Under the pieces are notes generated by a model. It had not been told where the DNA came from. It saw nothing but the letters and a program-made list of their open reading frames with translations, and made no database searches. Positions 1-8,910 of a stretch of 64,000 nucleotides of DNA are shown here, piece after piece (position 1 is the stretch's first letter; every line of letters starts with the position of its first letter). Location: contig NZ_LMOJ01000023.1 in assembly GCF_001424165.1 (NCBI RefSeq), positions 62,001 through 126,000 on the forward strand. Direction: 5' to 3'. Source of the DNA: Massilia sp. Leaf139 (GTDB lineage: Bacteria > Pseudomonadota > Gammaproteobacteria > Burkholderiales > Burkholderiaceae_D). The position numbers and the translations under genes are program-made.

Positions 1-257
1 CCGTAGGCCGCCTGCAAGGCCGCATTGCCGCCGCAGTGATCCGAATGCAGGTGGGTGTTCAGCAGGCGCGCCAGCGGGCGCCCGTCCAGGGCGTGGTGCA
101 CCAGCGCCAGCGTTTGCGGCGCGTGGGTGACATAGCCGCTGTCGACCAGCGCCGGCGATTCCCCCGTAAACAGCACGTTGTTCGAGGACAGCCAGCCGCG
201 TTCGAACATGCGCATCGTTGCGGGCAAAACGGGCAAGGCCGGCGCGGCGGACGTCAT
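1..257 (-). CDS. MBL-fold metallohydrolase (3' end cut by window edge)
   Basis: Translating leftward from the ATG at 257 gives an open frame that runs off the window. The visible 85 residues contain a metallo-beta-lactamase signature, NTHLHSDHCGGN (about residues 69-80), whose HxHxDH pattern supplies zinc ligands. A preceding segment (LFTGESPALVDSGY) has the usual form of the first beta strands of this fold. The ATG lies one base beyond the stop of the DUF1289 gene, so the two are co-transcribed and probably translationally coupled with the thioesterase upstream. The substrate cannot be told; glyoxalase II-like or other hydrolases share this motif. The C-terminal half is outside the window. 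Confidence 0.85.
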   Translation of the reverse strand, partial: MTSAAPALPVLPATMRMFERGWLSSNNVLFTGESPALVDSGYVTHAPQTLALVHHALDGRPLARLLNTHLHSDHCGGNAALQAAY

Positions 258-258
258 C

Positions 259-465
259 TCAGCCGAAGTCGAGCTGCGCTTCGCGGCGCCGGATCTCGGC
301 CCAGACGGCGCGTTTGACCTCGTCGCTGGCGCCGCCCCAGGCGACGATCTCGTCGATCGTGCGCAGGCAGCCGCGGCACAGCCCGGTTTTAGCGTCCATC
401 TCGCACAGGCTGATGCAGGGAGACGGCACCGGGGTTTGCAGCTCGGGGGAGGACAGTGCACTCAT
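259..465 (-). CDS. DUF1289 family small cysteine protein
   Basis: This 68-residue protein has the compact DUF1289 pattern: PCISLCEMDAKTGLCRGC near residues 14-31, followed by a TIDEIVAW segment and a basic helix ending in WAEIRRRE. The cysteines (Cys17, Cys21, Cys29, Cys32) may bind metal or an Fe-S cluster, but the family function is unknown. It overlaps the upstream thioesterase gene by four bases (ATGA) and the downstream MBL-fold gene starts one base after its stop, so it is the middle gene of a tight three-gene operon. Confidence 0.85.
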   Translation of the reverse strand: MSALSSPELQTPVPSPCISLCEMDAKTGLCRGCLRTIDEIVAWGGASDEVKRAVWAEIRRREAQLDFG

Positions 466-905
466 GCGGCCGCCTCGCCGGCCGCATGCCGTTCCAGTTT
501 ATTCGCGACGCGCATATTAAAACGCTGGGGATCGATCACGCAGCGTTCATGCGTGCCCTCGCAGATGCGTTCCTGATCGTCCCAGGCCTGCACTCTGAAA
601 CGCACGCGCTGGCCCTCGACGGCGACGACTTCGCCCTCGATGCGCAGGGTCATGCCGGGTGGCGTCGGCGCCAGATGTTGAAAGCTGACCATGGTACCCA
701 GGCTCTGTTCGCGCGGCCAATCAAGGAAGGGCATCATCCCGTGCACGCAGGCGAGCTCCATCATGCCGACCATGTAGCCGGTGGCGAGCACGTCGGGCAT
801 GTCCTGGCAGAACGGGGTGTCGTGGTACAGCTGCGGCACGGTCGCGCGCGGCGGCACTGTGTACTGCCATGCGAAGCGCAGGCCGGGTTGTAATTCTGGA
901 CTCAT
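462..905 (-). CDS. Thioesterase-like hot-dog protein (FlK-like)
   Basis: The 147-residue product has the size and layout of a hot-dog fold acyl-CoA thioesterase: a core with MVGMMELACVHGMMPFL, then GTMVSFQHLAPTPPGMTL and a C-terminal strand ending in CVIDPQRFNMR. It resembles the fluoroacetyl-CoA thioesterase-like group; the acyl substrate is not evident. I chose the ATG at 905. A longer reading starts at TTG 929 and adds eight poorly conserved-looking residues. The stop overlaps the DUF1289 start by four bases, marking this as the first gene of a three-gene operon. Confidence 0.75.
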   Translation of the reverse strand: MSPELQPGLRFAWQYTVPPRATVPQLYHDTPFCQDMPDVLATGYMVGMMELACVHGMMPFLDWPREQSLGTMVSFQHLAPTPPGMTLRIEGEVVAVEGQRVRFRVQAWDDQERICEGTHERCVIDPQRFNMRVANKLERHAAGEAAA

Positions 906-1040
906 GAAGAAAGAGATTACCCGATTCAATCGAATCGCGCTTGACCGCGGAGCTCAGGAGCGTAGACTGACACCCAAATTAAACCATCCAGGTGGATGGT
1001 AACGGGATGGTAAAAGAGCATATCAAGGATGGGAGGCAGC

Positions 1041-1469
1041 ATGCGCGGCCAAGTCGTGAACACGAACGAAACGAAACAAAAGCTGGCGGACTCGGAAAAA
1101 ATCACGATCAACCTGGGCATGATCGACCTCGGCCAGATCGACCTGCTGGTCAGCGAGGGCTTTTATAGCAACCGCACGGATCTGATCCGCACCGCCATCC
1201 GCAACCAGTTGAACACGCATGCCGACGTGGTGCGGCAAACCGTCGCCCGCCGCAGCCTGGTGCTCGGCATGCACCACTATTCCCGGGCCGACCTGGAAGC
1301 GGCGCAGGCCGCCGGCATCCGCCTGCAGATCCAGGTACTCGGCATGGCCAGCATCGCCAGCGACGTCCCGGTCGAGCTGGCCCTGGCCACCATCGAATCG
1401 ATTTCGGTTCTCGGCGCGCTGCACGCAAGCAGCGCCGTCAAGGCCGCACTGGCAGAGCGCATGCTGTAA
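1041..1469 (+). CDS. Ribbon-helix-helix (CopG-type) transcriptional regulator
   Basis: The N-terminal region contains an RHH DNA-binding motif (about residues 22-55): a short beta strand KITINLGMIDLGQIDLL, then FYSNRTDLIRTAIRNQL. The rest is an alpha/beta tail with no recognised ligand motif. Total length is 142 residues from the ATG at 1041, which I prefer to the ATG at 1029 because GGGAGG at 1031-1036 sits five bases before it. The esterase gene follows after only 19 bases, so the regulator and esterase are probably one unit and the regulator may control both; that role is inference. Confidence 0.8.
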   Translation: MRGQVVNTNETKQKLADSEKITINLGMIDLGQIDLLVSEGFYSNRTDLIRTAIRNQLNTHADVVRQTVARRSLVLGMHHYSRADLEAAQAAGIRLQIQVLGMASIASDVPVELALATIESISVLGALHASSAVKAALAERML

Positions 1470-1488
1470 GCGCACACAAGGAAGCCAC

Positions 1489-2610
1489 ATGAAACTGAAC
1501 ATGAACAATAAGCTGTTCGCGCAAATGCGCGCCGCCACCCGCAACCTGCTGCACAAGCCGCAGGTCGATACCAGCAAGGTGATCCAGGACGCGCTCAAGA
1601 ACGCCTCGGCCATGACCCAGGCAGCGCAGGCGCACATGCACGGCCTGTCGCAGGCGAACGGCAAGCAACACTTGCGCACCCCGGCCGACGTGCCCGACAT
1701 GCTGGCCGAACTGAGCCGCACCTTCGGCCACGGCGGCGCGGCCGCCAACGAGCCGGCGACTTTGCTGCCCGGCACCTTCAGCAGCGCCACATTCACGAAC
1801 CGCGCCGGCACCCGCAGCTACAAGCTCTATGTGCCGAGCAGCTACACCGGCCAGCCGACGGCCCTCGTCGTCATGCTGCACGGCTGCACCCAGGATCCGG
1901 ACGACTTCGCCACCGGCACGCAAATGAACGTGCTAGCTGAAGAGACCGGCTGCCTGGTCGTGTATCCGGCGCAATCGCAGCAAGCCAATTCCTCGCGCTG
2001 CTGGAACTGGTTCAACGGTGTCGACCAGCAGCGCGGCCAGGGCGAACCCTCGATCATCGCCGGCATCACCCGCGAGGTCATGGGCAAATATGCGATCGAC
2101 CCGGCGCAAGTGTATGTCGCCGGCCTGTCCGCCGGCGGCGCCATGGCCACCATCATGGGCACGCTCTACCCGGAGCTGTACGCGGCCGTCGGCGTGCACT
2201 CCGGCCTGCCCTTCGCCTCGGCCCACGACCTGCCCTCGGCGCTGGCGGCCATGCAGGGCCAGCTCCAGCGCCAGCGCGCCTATGCGGCCCAGCCGGATCG
2301 CGCGATTCCGATCATCGTCTTCCATGGCGACCAGGATCATACCGTGCACCCGACCAATGGCGACGAGCTGATGGTGCACGCGCGCGACGCTGCCCACGCC
2401 ATGGCGGTCGAGCCTGGCCGGGTGCCCGACGGCCACGCCTTTACGCGCACGGTGCACAAGCGCGCCGACGGCAAGGTGCATGGCGAGCACTGGGTCATCC
2501 ACGGCGCCGGCCACGCCTGGTCGGGCGGCAGCGCGCGCGGCAGCTATACCGACGGCAGGGGCCCGGATGCCAGCCGCGAAATGCTGCGTTTTTTCAGTAC
2601 CCACCGCTGA
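1489..2610 (+). CDS. PHB depolymerase family esterase
   Basis: A 373-residue alpha/beta hydrolase of the polyhydroxyalkanoate depolymerase/LpqC type. The lipase box GLSAGG places the nucleophile at Ser214, an Asp lies in HGDQDH (279-284), and the catalytic His is in GHAWSGG (His342). VVMLHGCTQDPDDF forms the oxyanion-hole region. The N-terminal 85 residues are helical and Met/Gln-rich with no clear signal peptide, so a cytoplasmic or granule-associated location is possible. The start at 1489 has AAGGAAG at 1478-1484; an upstream open frame reaching 1219 is read-through of the regulator in another frame. Substrate is inferred from family only. Confidence 0.88.
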   Translation: MKLNMNNKLFAQMRAATRNLLHKPQVDTSKVIQDALKNASAMTQAAQAHMHGLSQANGKQHLRTPADVPDMLAELSRTFGHGGAAANEPATLLPGTFSSATFTNRAGTRSYKLYVPSSYTGQPTALVVMLHGCTQDPDDFATGTQMNVLAEETGCLVVYPAQSQQANSSRCWNWFNGVDQQRGQGEPSIIAGITREVMGKYAIDPAQVYVAGLSAGGAMATIMGTLYPELYAAVGVHSGLPFASAHDLPSALAAMQGQLQRQRAYAAQPDRAIPIIVFHGDQDHTVHPTNGDELMVHARDAAHAMAVEPGRVPDGHAFTRTVHKRADGKVHGEHWVIHGAGHAWSGGSARGSYTDGRGPDASREMLRFFSTHR

Positions 2611-2721
2611 CATCGTATTTCCGTACCGGCCGCTTCATGCGGCCCGGTGGCGGTGTTCGGTATCAGGCCCTCTTGCAGGGACAAATGATGCGCCTGTACG
2701 CCGGGGCGGACACCACGGCGC

Positions 2722-2922
2722 TCAAGCGTCGGGCGGGAACTTTTCAGGCGTCGCCTCGGCCGTCGCGGCGATGTGCGCACGCAGGCAGGCCGGACACCAG
2801 CAGCCGGCCTCCGCGCCTGGCACTGGCACCACCGGCGGCAGGCTGGTGCACCAGCAGGGTTCGGCGCTGCCATCGGCCATGGCGCAGCCGAAAGGGGCGC
2901 CGCAGCGTGTACAAAGGCTCAT
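2722..2922 (-). CDS. Cysteine-rich CWC family protein
   Basis: A 66-residue protein with cysteine pairs CTRCGAPFGC near the N-terminus, a central PCWCTSLPP and a later CWCPACL. This matches the small Cys-rich CWC family, thought to be a metal-binding zinc-ribbon-like protein of unknown role. It is alone on the minus strand between the esterase and argB, leaving about 110 bases on one side and 170 on the other. The argB promoter must lie in the latter. Confidence 0.75.
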   Translation of the reverse strand: MSLCTRCGAPFGCAMADGSAEPCWCTSLPPVVPVPGAEAGCWCPACLRAHIAATAEATPEKFPPDA

Positions 2923-3006
2923 GGCGCAGCCTTGCGACAGAAATTATTCGTCATGTGTAATATCGTTGAAGCATTCATCGGCAGCGATCCTGACCCGGTC
3001 ACACGA

Positions 3007-3012
3007 TAAAAT
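3007..3012 (+). promoter_or_regulatory. Possible -10 element upstream of argB
   Basis: TAAAAT about 80 bases before argB is the best -10-like hexamer in the interval 2923-3092. I see no convincing -35 at the right spacing, so this is only a pointer. Confidence 0.25.
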
Positions 3013-3092
3013 ACAACAATCACGCCATAGAATGCCCACAAGGGCGCCCGTGTTGCCTGTAAAATCTCCGCCACATTTATTTCGGACTCCCC

Positions 3093-4022
3093 ATGAACGC
3101 TCAGTTGACCAGCCTGAAGACCGAGGAACAATCGAGTGACCTGACCGCGGTGTCCCCGCAGATCAAGGCACAGATCCTGGCCGAGGCGCTCCCTTATATC
3201 CGCAACTTCCATGGCAAGACGATTGTCATCAAGTACGGCGGCAATGCCATGACCGACGAACGCCTGAAGCACGGCTTCGCGCGCGACGTCATTCTGCTGA
3301 AACTGGTGGGCATGAACCCGGTGGTGGTGCACGGCGGCGGTCCGCAGATCGACAACGCCCTTAAGAAGATCGGCAAGCAGGGCACCTTCGTGCAGGGCAT
3401 GCGCATCACCGACGAAGAAACCATGGAAGTGGTCGAGTGGGTGCTGGGCGGCGAAGTGCAGCAGGACATCGTCATGCTGATCAACCACTACGGTGGCCAG
3501 GCCGTGGGCCTGACCGGCAAGGACGGCGGCCTGATCCGCGCCCGCAAGATGTCGATGCCCGACCGCGACAAGCCGGGCGAGTTCCTCGACATCGGCTTCG
3601 TCGGCGAAATCGAGGCGATCAATCCGGCGGTCGTGAAAGCGCTGCAGGACGACGCCTTCATTCCGATCATTTCGCCGATCGGCTTCGGCCAGGACGGGCA
3701 AGCCTACAACATCAATGCCGACGTCGTCGCCGGCAAGATCGCGGAAATCCTGAAAGCCGAAAAGCTGATCATGATGACCAACATCGCGGGCGTGCAAGAT
3801 AAAGCCGGCAACCTCGTGACCGACCTGTCGGCGCGCGAGATCGACGAGATGTTCGCCGACGGTACGATCTCGGGCGGCATGCTGCCGAAGATCTCGTCGG
3901 CGCTGGACGCCGCCAAGTCGGGCGTGAACACCGTGCACATCATCGATGGCCGCATCGAACACTCTTTGTTGCTGGAAGTCTTGACCGAACAGGCGTTTGG
4001 CACTATGATCCGGTCGCATTGA
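3093..4022 (+). CDS. argB: Acetylglutamate kinase
   Basis: ArgB phosphorylates N-acetylglutamate in the second step of arginine synthesis. The 309-residue protein has the amino-acid kinase motifs KYGGNAM (47-53) for phosphate binding and [10 protein letters not shown] (78-87) for the acetylglutamate pocket, plus [13 protein letters not shown] near the C-terminus and the allosteric-type tail typical of hexameric enzymes. It is slightly longer than usual because of about 20 extra N-terminal residues. It stands alone, is followed by a long hairpin and tRNA-Thr, and has no other arg genes nearby. Confidence 0.97.
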   Translation: MNAQLTSLKTEEQSSDLTAVSPQIKAQILAEALPYIRNFHGKTIVIKYGGNAMTDERLKHGFARDVILLKLVGMNPVVVHGGGPQIDNALKKIGKQGTFVQGMRITDEETMEVVEWVLGGEVQQDIVMLINHYGGQAVGLTGKDGGLIRARKMSMPDRDKPGEFLDIGFVGEIEAINPAVVKALQDDAFIPIISPIGFGQDGQAYNINADVVAGKIAEILKAEKLIMMTNIAGVQDKAGNLVTDLSAREIDEMFADGTISGGMLPKISSALDAAKSGVNTVHIIDGRIEHSLLLEVLTEQAFGTMIRSH

Positions 4023-4030
4023 AAATTTAT

Positions 4031-4070
4031 GGCAAGGATGACGCGCCATAAATGGCGAGTCATTCTTGCC
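4031..4070 (+). promoter_or_regulatory. Forty-base near-perfect hairpin between argB and tRNA-Thr
   Basis: The segment folds on itself: GGCAAGGATGAC (4031-4042) pairs with GTCATTCTTGCC (4059-4070) with one G-U pair, then CGCCAT (4044-4049) pairs with ATGGCG (4052-4057) around an AA turn, with one G/A mismatch between. There is no U-tract, so it is not a standard intrinsic terminator. It could stabilise the argB 3' end or be an RNase III site before the tRNA. Confidence 0.6.
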
Positions 4071-4084
4071 GCCATACCAGTACC

Positions 4085-4159
<75 letters not shown>

Positions 4160-4179
4160 CTCCCCTCCCGTTCGCTCCC

Positions 4180-5064
4180 TCAGTACAGCCGCTCCACCGT
4201 CAAGCCACGCTGGCGCAGCAGTTCCGGCACACCCCGTTTCCCCAGCAAGTGCAATAAGCCGACCGCGGCCACCGCATTGTCTTCGCGCGCCAGCAGGGCT
4301 GCGAGCTTGTCGGCCATCGGCCCGTTGCGCTCTTCCAGCACCACCTCGCGCACGAACTTGCCGCTGACCGTGTCGTCGGCCTCGATGCGGCGTGCGATCG
4401 CCTCCAGCGCTTGCTGATCCGCGCGCTCGTAGGCCTGGAACAGCTCGCGCATCTCGCGCAGCTGGCGTCCCGAGGCCATGTGCGCCAGCGTTTCCTCGAG
4501 CACGGTCCACTGCGTCTCCAGCGGCAGCCGGTTCAGCAGCGCCGCCTGGTAGTGCACCGACTCCAGCTCGGCGATGCGCGCCTTGCCGCGCGCGAGCTGC
4601 GCCAGGTGGGCATCCACGCCCAGGGCCGGGTCGTAGCCGAGTTTGGCCACGTCCGCCACCGCCAGCATCGTCGCCAGCATCCAGGGCCGCATCGGCGCGA
4701 CCGCGGCCGGGTCGATACCCTGGCGCGTGAGCGCTGCTTCCAGGCGCTGACGGCGCGCGGCCGGCAGGCTGCCGTAGCCGGCGCTGCCCGGCGCGAACAG
4801 GCCGTGTTCGCGGAAGGCGGCCTGCGCCGCGCCGGGGTCGCGCCCCATGTCCACTTCCAGGGCCAGCGTGGGCGCCTGCGCCACGGCCTTGGCGATGCGC
4901 GCTTCGAGCGGATAGTAGCCGGCCTTGCCCGCATGGATGGTGCCGTACAGGTAGAGCGTATGTTTTTCGCCGCTGACCTTGAACAGCGCGCCGCGTTCGG
5001 CGGCCAGTGCCTGGCACGCCATCAGAACGAAGCCGAGGAAGGCCACTATAATCGGACGTCGCAT
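4180..5064 (-). CDS. TraB/GumN family protein
   Basis: A 294-residue TraB/GumN-type protein with an N-terminal signal peptide (MRRPIIVAFLGFVLMACQALA), consistent with export to the periplasm. The signature LYGTIHAG (GTIH at 41-44) and later EVDMG are conserved parts of the TraB fold, which is related to the erythromycin esterase/Tiki proteases. A second GTIH-like element, AVGLLHLLGKRG, lies near the C-terminus as expected. Family function in bacteria is poorly known; a metal-dependent protease role is possible. It is convergent with tRNA-Thr and divergent from the nucleotidase. Confidence 0.85.
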   Translation of the reverse strand: MRRPIIVAFLGFVLMACQALAAERGALFKVSGEKHTLYLYGTIHAGKAGYYPLEARIAKAVAQAPTLALEVDMGRDPGAAQAAFREHGLFAPGSAGYGSLPAARRQRLEAALTRQGIDPAAVAPMRPWMLATMLAVADVAKLGYDPALGVDAHLAQLARGKARIAELESVHYQAALLNRLPLETQWTVLEETLAHMASGRQLREMRELFQAYERADQQALEAIARRIEADDTVSGKFVREVVLEERNGPMADKLAALLAREDNAVAAVGLLHLLGKRGVPELLRQRGLTVERLY

Positions 5065-5088
5065 CCATTACTCCTGTTGGTTAAAAAC

Positions 5089-5829
5089 GTGCCGAATCAT
5101 ATCCCTGCCGCTCCCGTCTGGCTATTCGATCTGGATAACACCCTGCACGATGCCTCGCATGCGATCTTCCCGGCCATTAGCGCCAACATGAACACGTATA
5201 TCGCGCGCGTGCTCGACGATGGCATCACGCCCGTCACCCAGGCCCGGGTCGATGCCGCGCGCCTGGGCTACTGGAAAAAATATGGCGCCACCCTCCTCGG
5301 CCTGATGCGCCACCATGCCGTGGATGCCGCCGAATTCCTGCGCGAGACCCACGATTTGAAGGATCTGCGCGCGATGATGCGTTCCGAGACGGGACTCGGA
5401 CGCCTGCTGCAGCGCCTACCGGGGCGCAAGATCCTGCTGACGAATGCGCCGCGCGATTACTCGACCCACGTGATGCGCCACCTGGACTTGGGCCGCCACT
5501 TCGCGCACCACATCGCCATCGAGCAGATGCACGTGCACCGCCAGCTGCGCCCCAAGCCTTCGAAGCTGATGCTGGCGCGCCTGCTGCGCAAGCACGGCGT
5601 GGTCGCGCGCGACTGCATCCTGGTCGAAGACACCTTGGCCAACCTGAAAAGCGCCAAGCAGCTCGGTATCCGCACGGTGTGGATTACCCAGTATTTGCGC
5701 GCCAGCGAACGCAGTACGCTGGGGATGGCGCGGCCGCGGCGCCTGATTCGCCCCGATTATGTCGATGTCAAAGTAAAATCCGTGCGCCAGCTGCCGCAGC
5801 GCCTGCAGCGGCTTCGTTCATCCATCTAA
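5089..5829 (+). CDS. HAD-family pyrimidine 5'-nucleotidase
   Basis: A 246-residue haloacid-dehalogenase hydrolase. Motif I is FDLDNTLHDA with nucleophile Asp14 and Asp16, motif II is LLTNAP, a Lys lies in RPKPSKLML and motif IV is LVEDTLANLKSAK. The alpha-helical cap between motifs I and II fits the SDT1/Phm8-like pyrimidine 5'-nucleotidase group, which removes phosphate from UMP/CMP-like nucleotides. The start is uncertain: GTG 5089 is preferred, TTG 5077 is in the same frame, and neither has a strong ribosome site. It is followed after 18 bases by slmA. Confidence 0.85.
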   Translation: MPNHIPAAPVWLFDLDNTLHDASHAIFPAISANMNTYIARVLDDGITPVTQARVDAARLGYWKKYGATLLGLMRHHAVDAAEFLRETHDLKDLRAMMRSETGLGRLLQRLPGRKILLTNAPRDYSTHVMRHLDLGRHFAHHIAIEQMHVHRQLRPKPSKLMLARLLRKHGVVARDCILVEDTLANLKSAKQLGIRTVWITQYLRASERSTLGMARPRRLIRPDYVDVKVKSVRQLPQRLQRLRSSI

Positions 5830-5847
5830 TCATTCTGTCGGGATCCC

Positions 5848-6426
5848 ATGGCAAGCACCAAGCCAGGCCAGCGTAAACTGCAAATCCTCCAGGCCCTGGC
5901 GGCCATGCTCGAGCAGCCCAAGGGCGAGAAAATCACCACCGCCGCGCTGGCAGCGCGCCTGTCGGTGTCGGAAGCGGCCCTGTACCGCCACTTCGCCAGC
6001 AAGGCGCAGATGTTCGAGGGCCTGATCGATTTCATCGAGGCCAGCGTGTTCGGCGTCATCAACCAGATCACCGAGAAGGAAGAACGCGGCGTCGACCAGC
6101 TGCATGCGATGCTGCAGATGCTGCTGTCCTTTGCCGCGAACAATCCCGGCATGACGCGGGTGCTGATCGGCGACGCCCTGGTTGGCGAGGACGAGCGCCT
6201 GCAAACGCGCATGAACGGGTTTTACGACCGCGTCGAACTGGCCTGCAAGGGCGCCCTGCGCCTGGCCGCGAGCCAGGGCCACGGTATCGAGGACGACGTC
6301 GCCGCGCGCGCCAGCCTGCTGGTGAGCTATGTCACCGGGCGCTGGCACCGCTACGCGAAAAGCGGTTTCAAGCAGCAGCCGCACGACGGGAGCGGCGTAC
6401 AGTTGTCGCTCCTGCTGGCGGCCTGA
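5848..6426 (+). CDS. slmA: Nucleoid occlusion factor SlmA (TetR family)
   Basis: This 192-residue TetR-type protein has an N-terminal helix-turn-helix (about 28-50; ITTAALAARLSVSEAALYRH) and the SlmA-like helical C-terminus with YDRVELACKGALRLAA and the ending YAKSGFKQQP. SlmA binds specific chromosomal sites and blocks FtsZ assembly over the nucleoid. In Betaproteobacteria the gene is often next to the HAD nucleotidase and near argB, as here. It sits 18 bases after the nucleotidase and 4 bases before pabB, so these form one operon. Confidence 0.9.
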   Translation: MASTKPGQRKLQILQALAAMLEQPKGEKITTAALAARLSVSEAALYRHFASKAQMFEGLIDFIEASVFGVINQITEKEERGVDQLHAMLQMLLSFAANNPGMTRVLIGDALVGEDERLQTRMNGFYDRVELACKGALRLAASQGHGIEDDVAARASLLVSYVTGRWHRYAKSGFKQQPHDGSGVQLSLLLAA

Positions 6427-6430
6427 GACC

Positions 6431-8293
6431 ATGCATACCGTCTTTGCACTGCTCGACGATGCGAGCGCGGAAGGTCATGCGCAGGCCCGCTCGCGCCTGT
6501 ACACGGGCCACGCCGGCACCCTTTTCTGCGTTGATGCCGCCGGCTGGCCCCACCTGCTGGCCGAGCTGCAGGCGGCGCTGGCACGCGGCCTGTACGCCGT
6601 TCCCCTGCTGACCTATGAACTGGGCGCGCACCTGCTCGGCATCCCGGCCAAGCCCGTTGCCGGGCCGCTGGCGCAGGTGCTGCTGTTCGAACGCTGCGAG
6701 CTGCTGACGGCAGCCGAGGCGCAGGGCTGGATCGCCACGCGTGCTGGTGGTGGCGCCGGAGAAAGCCCGGCCGGCGTCGCCGGCATCAGCGCCAACGTCG
6801 ACGAAGCGCGCTTCGTCGCGGCCATCAGGCGCATCCGCGACTACATCGCCGCCGGCGACACCTATCAGGTCAACTACACTTATCGTTTGCGCTTCGACGC
6901 CTTCGGCTCCATCTACGCACTGTACAGCCGCCTGCGCGCGCGCCAGCCGGTGCCGTATGGCGCCCTGATCGGCCTGCCGGACGGCGGCGCGGTGCTCTCC
7001 TTTTCTCCGGAGCTGTTCGTGCGCCACACGGGAGACACGCTGCTGGCACGCCCGATGAAGGGCACGGCGCCGGCGGGCGAGGACGAGGCGATCAACCTGG
7101 AGCGCGCCGCGGCGCTGGCGGCCGACCCGAAAAACCGCGCCGAAAACCTCATGATCGTCGACCTGCTGCGCAACGACCTGGGGCGCGTCGCCCAGACCGG
7201 CAGCGTGGCGGTACCGAAGCTGTTCGAGGTGACGCGCTTCGGCGCCGTGCTGCAGATGACCTCGACCGTGCAGGCGCGCCTGCGCAGCGACGCCACCCTG
7301 GCCGAGGTCTTTATCGCCTTGTACCCCTGCGGCTCGATCACGGGCGCGCCCAAGCGCAGGACGATGGAGATCATCGACGAACTCGAACCGGATGCGCGCG
7401 GCCTGTACACGGGCGCGATCGGCTGGTTCGACCCGCCCGGCGCCGGCCGCGCGATCGGCGACTTTTGTTTATCGGTGCCGATCCGTACGCTGGCCCTGGC
7501 GCCGGGCGAGGGCCTGCGCCGCGGAGAACTCGGCGTCGGCGCCGGCATCGTGTATGACAGCGACCCGCAGGCCGAATACGCCGAGTGCCAGTTGAAAGCG
7601 CGTTTTCTGACCGGGCTGCCGAATGATTTCGCGCTGTTCGAGACCATCAAGGCCTCGTGGCAAGACGGGCCGCGCTACCTGGATCTGCACCTGGCGCGGA
7701 TAAAGGCGTCGGCCGCGTATTTCGGGCTGCCTTTCGACGAGACGGCCGCGCACACGCAGGTGCTCGATGCCTGCCTCAGCCTGCCGCCGGAAGGCGGGGT
7801 ATATCGCCTGCGCCTGGCGCTGGCCGCCGACGGCGCACTGACGGTGACGAGCGCGCCGCTGGCGCCCCTGGTCGAACCGGTGCGCGTGATCCTGGCCGAC
7901 ACCCCGACCGACTCGCACGATGTCTTCCTGCGCCATAAAAGTTCGATCCGCGGCCGCTACGATGCCGCCTGGCGCGCGGCCGAGGCGCAGGGCGCCTTCG
8001 ATGCCCTGTTCTTCAACGAGCGCGACGAGTTGACGGAAGGGGGACGGACGAACGTGTTCGTGCGCCTGGACGGGCGTTGGTACACGCCGCCGCTATCCTG
8101 CGGCCTGCTGCCAGGGGTGACGCGCGCCGTGATGCTGGCCGCGCCGGCCTGGAATGCGGCCGAGCGCGTGATCACGCGCGAGATGCTGCAGCGCGCGGAA
8201 GGCGTCGTCGTATGCAACGCGCTGCGCGGGCCGCTGCTGGCGCTGCTCGAGCGCCGCCATGCCGACGCGGGGGGCGAGGCACGCAGCGAATAA
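6431..8293 (+). CDS. pabB: Fused aminodeoxychorismate synthase component I / aminodeoxychorismate lyase
   Basis: A 620-residue fusion for p-aminobenzoate (folate) synthesis. Residues 1 to about 380 are the chorismate-binding PabB domain with PMKGT (208-212) and GSITGAPK (301-308). From about residue 400 (FALFETIK) the PabC-like class IV aminotransferase domain begins, with HKSSIRGRYD (Lys503 is the probable PLP lysine) and FNERDELTEGGRTNVF. The start ATG at 6431 lies 4 bases after slmA; longer readings reach back into slmA in another frame. Most bacteria keep the two enzymes separate. Confidence 0.93.
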   Translation: MHTVFALLDDASAEGHAQARSRLYTGHAGTLFCVDAAGWPHLLAELQAALARGLYAVPLLTYELGAHLLGIPAKPVAGPLAQVLLFERCELLTAAEAQGWIATRAGGGAGESPAGVAGISANVDEARFVAAIRRIRDYIAAGDTYQVNYTYRLRFDAFGSIYALYSRLRARQPVPYGALIGLPDGGAVLSFSPELFVRHTGDTLLARPMKGTAPAGEDEAINLERAAALAADPKNRAENLMIVDLLRNDLGRVAQTGSVAVPKLFEVTRFGAVLQMTSTVQARLRSDATLAEVFIALYPCGSITGAPKRRTMEIIDELEPDARGLYTGAIGWFDPPGAGRAIGDFCLSVPIRTLALAPGEGLRRGELGVGAGIVYDSDPQAEYAECQLKARFLTGLPNDFALFETIKASWQDGPRYLDLHLARIKASAAYFGLPFDETAAHTQVLDACLSLPPEGGVYRLRLALAADGALTVTSAPLAPLVEPVRVILADTPTDSHDVFLRHKSSIRGRYDAAWRAAEAQGAFDALFFNERDELTEGGRTNVFVRLDGRWYTPPLSCGLLPGVTRAVMLAAPAWNAAERVITREMLQRAEGVVVCNALRGPLLALLERRHADAGGEARSE

Positions 8294-8299
8294 GCCGGC

Positions 8300-8893
8300 T
8301 CAGGTGCCCAGCGCGGCTTCGACCCGGGCGACCAGCTGCGGATCTTCCGGCGCCACCTTGCTCGGGAAGTGCTCGATCACTTTACCGTCGCGCCCGATCA
8401 GGTATTTGGTGAAATTCCATTTCGGTTCCTTGCCGGTCTGCTGCGCCAGCGCCGCGTGCAGCGGATTGGCCTTGTCGCCGCTGACGGCGGTCGGCGCGAA
8501 CATTGGGAATTTCACGCCGTAGGTGTTGTAGCAAAGGTCGGCGATCTCCTTGGTGCTGGCCGCCTCCTGCTTGAAATCGTTGGACGGGAAGCCGAGGATC
8601 ACCAGGCCGCGCGCAGCGTATTTGGCGTACAGCTTTTCCAGCCCCTCGTACTGCTTGGTGTAGCCGCAGTAGCTGGCCGTGTTCACCACCAGCAACACCT
8701 TGCCGGCGTACTGGCACAGATCCTGGGGCGCTTCGTCTTGCAGGCGCTTGAAACTTTGCTTTAAAAGGGCCGGGCAAGCTGCGGGGGCCGGGCTGGCGGC
8801 CACTTGCGGACGGTGCGGCACGACGCCGGTCGGTTGCGCGCTCACCGAGGCGGCGGCTGCGAACAGGGAAAAGCTCAGGACAGTTTTCAGCAT
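8300..8893 (-). CDS. Glutathione peroxidase, exported form
   Basis: A 197-residue thiol peroxidase of the glutathione peroxidase family. The motif NTASYCGYTKQY holds the peroxidatic Cys76 (cysteine, not selenocysteine), GFPSNDFKQE supplies Gln109 and KWNFTKYL supplies Trp159 and Asn160, completing the catalytic set. The N-terminus (MLKTVLSFSLFAAAASVSA) is a signal peptide, followed by a Pro/Ala linker, so the enzyme likely works in the periplasm with thioredoxin-like partners. The true start is ATG 8893; upstream in-frame codons belong to the neighbouring gene read in another frame. It converges on pabB with six bases between stops. Confidence 0.9.
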   Translation of the reverse strand: MLKTVLSFSLFAAAASVSAQPTGVVPHRPQVAASPAPAACPALLKQSFKRLQDEAPQDLCQYAGKVLLVVNTASYCGYTKQYEGLEKLYAKYAARGLVILGFPSNDFKQEAASTKEIADLCYNTYGVKFPMFAPTAVSGDKANPLHAALAQQTGKEPKWNFTKYLIGRDGKVIEHFPSKVAPEDPQLVARVEAALGT

Positions 8894-8910
8894 GATGGAT
8901 CCAGTAGTGT

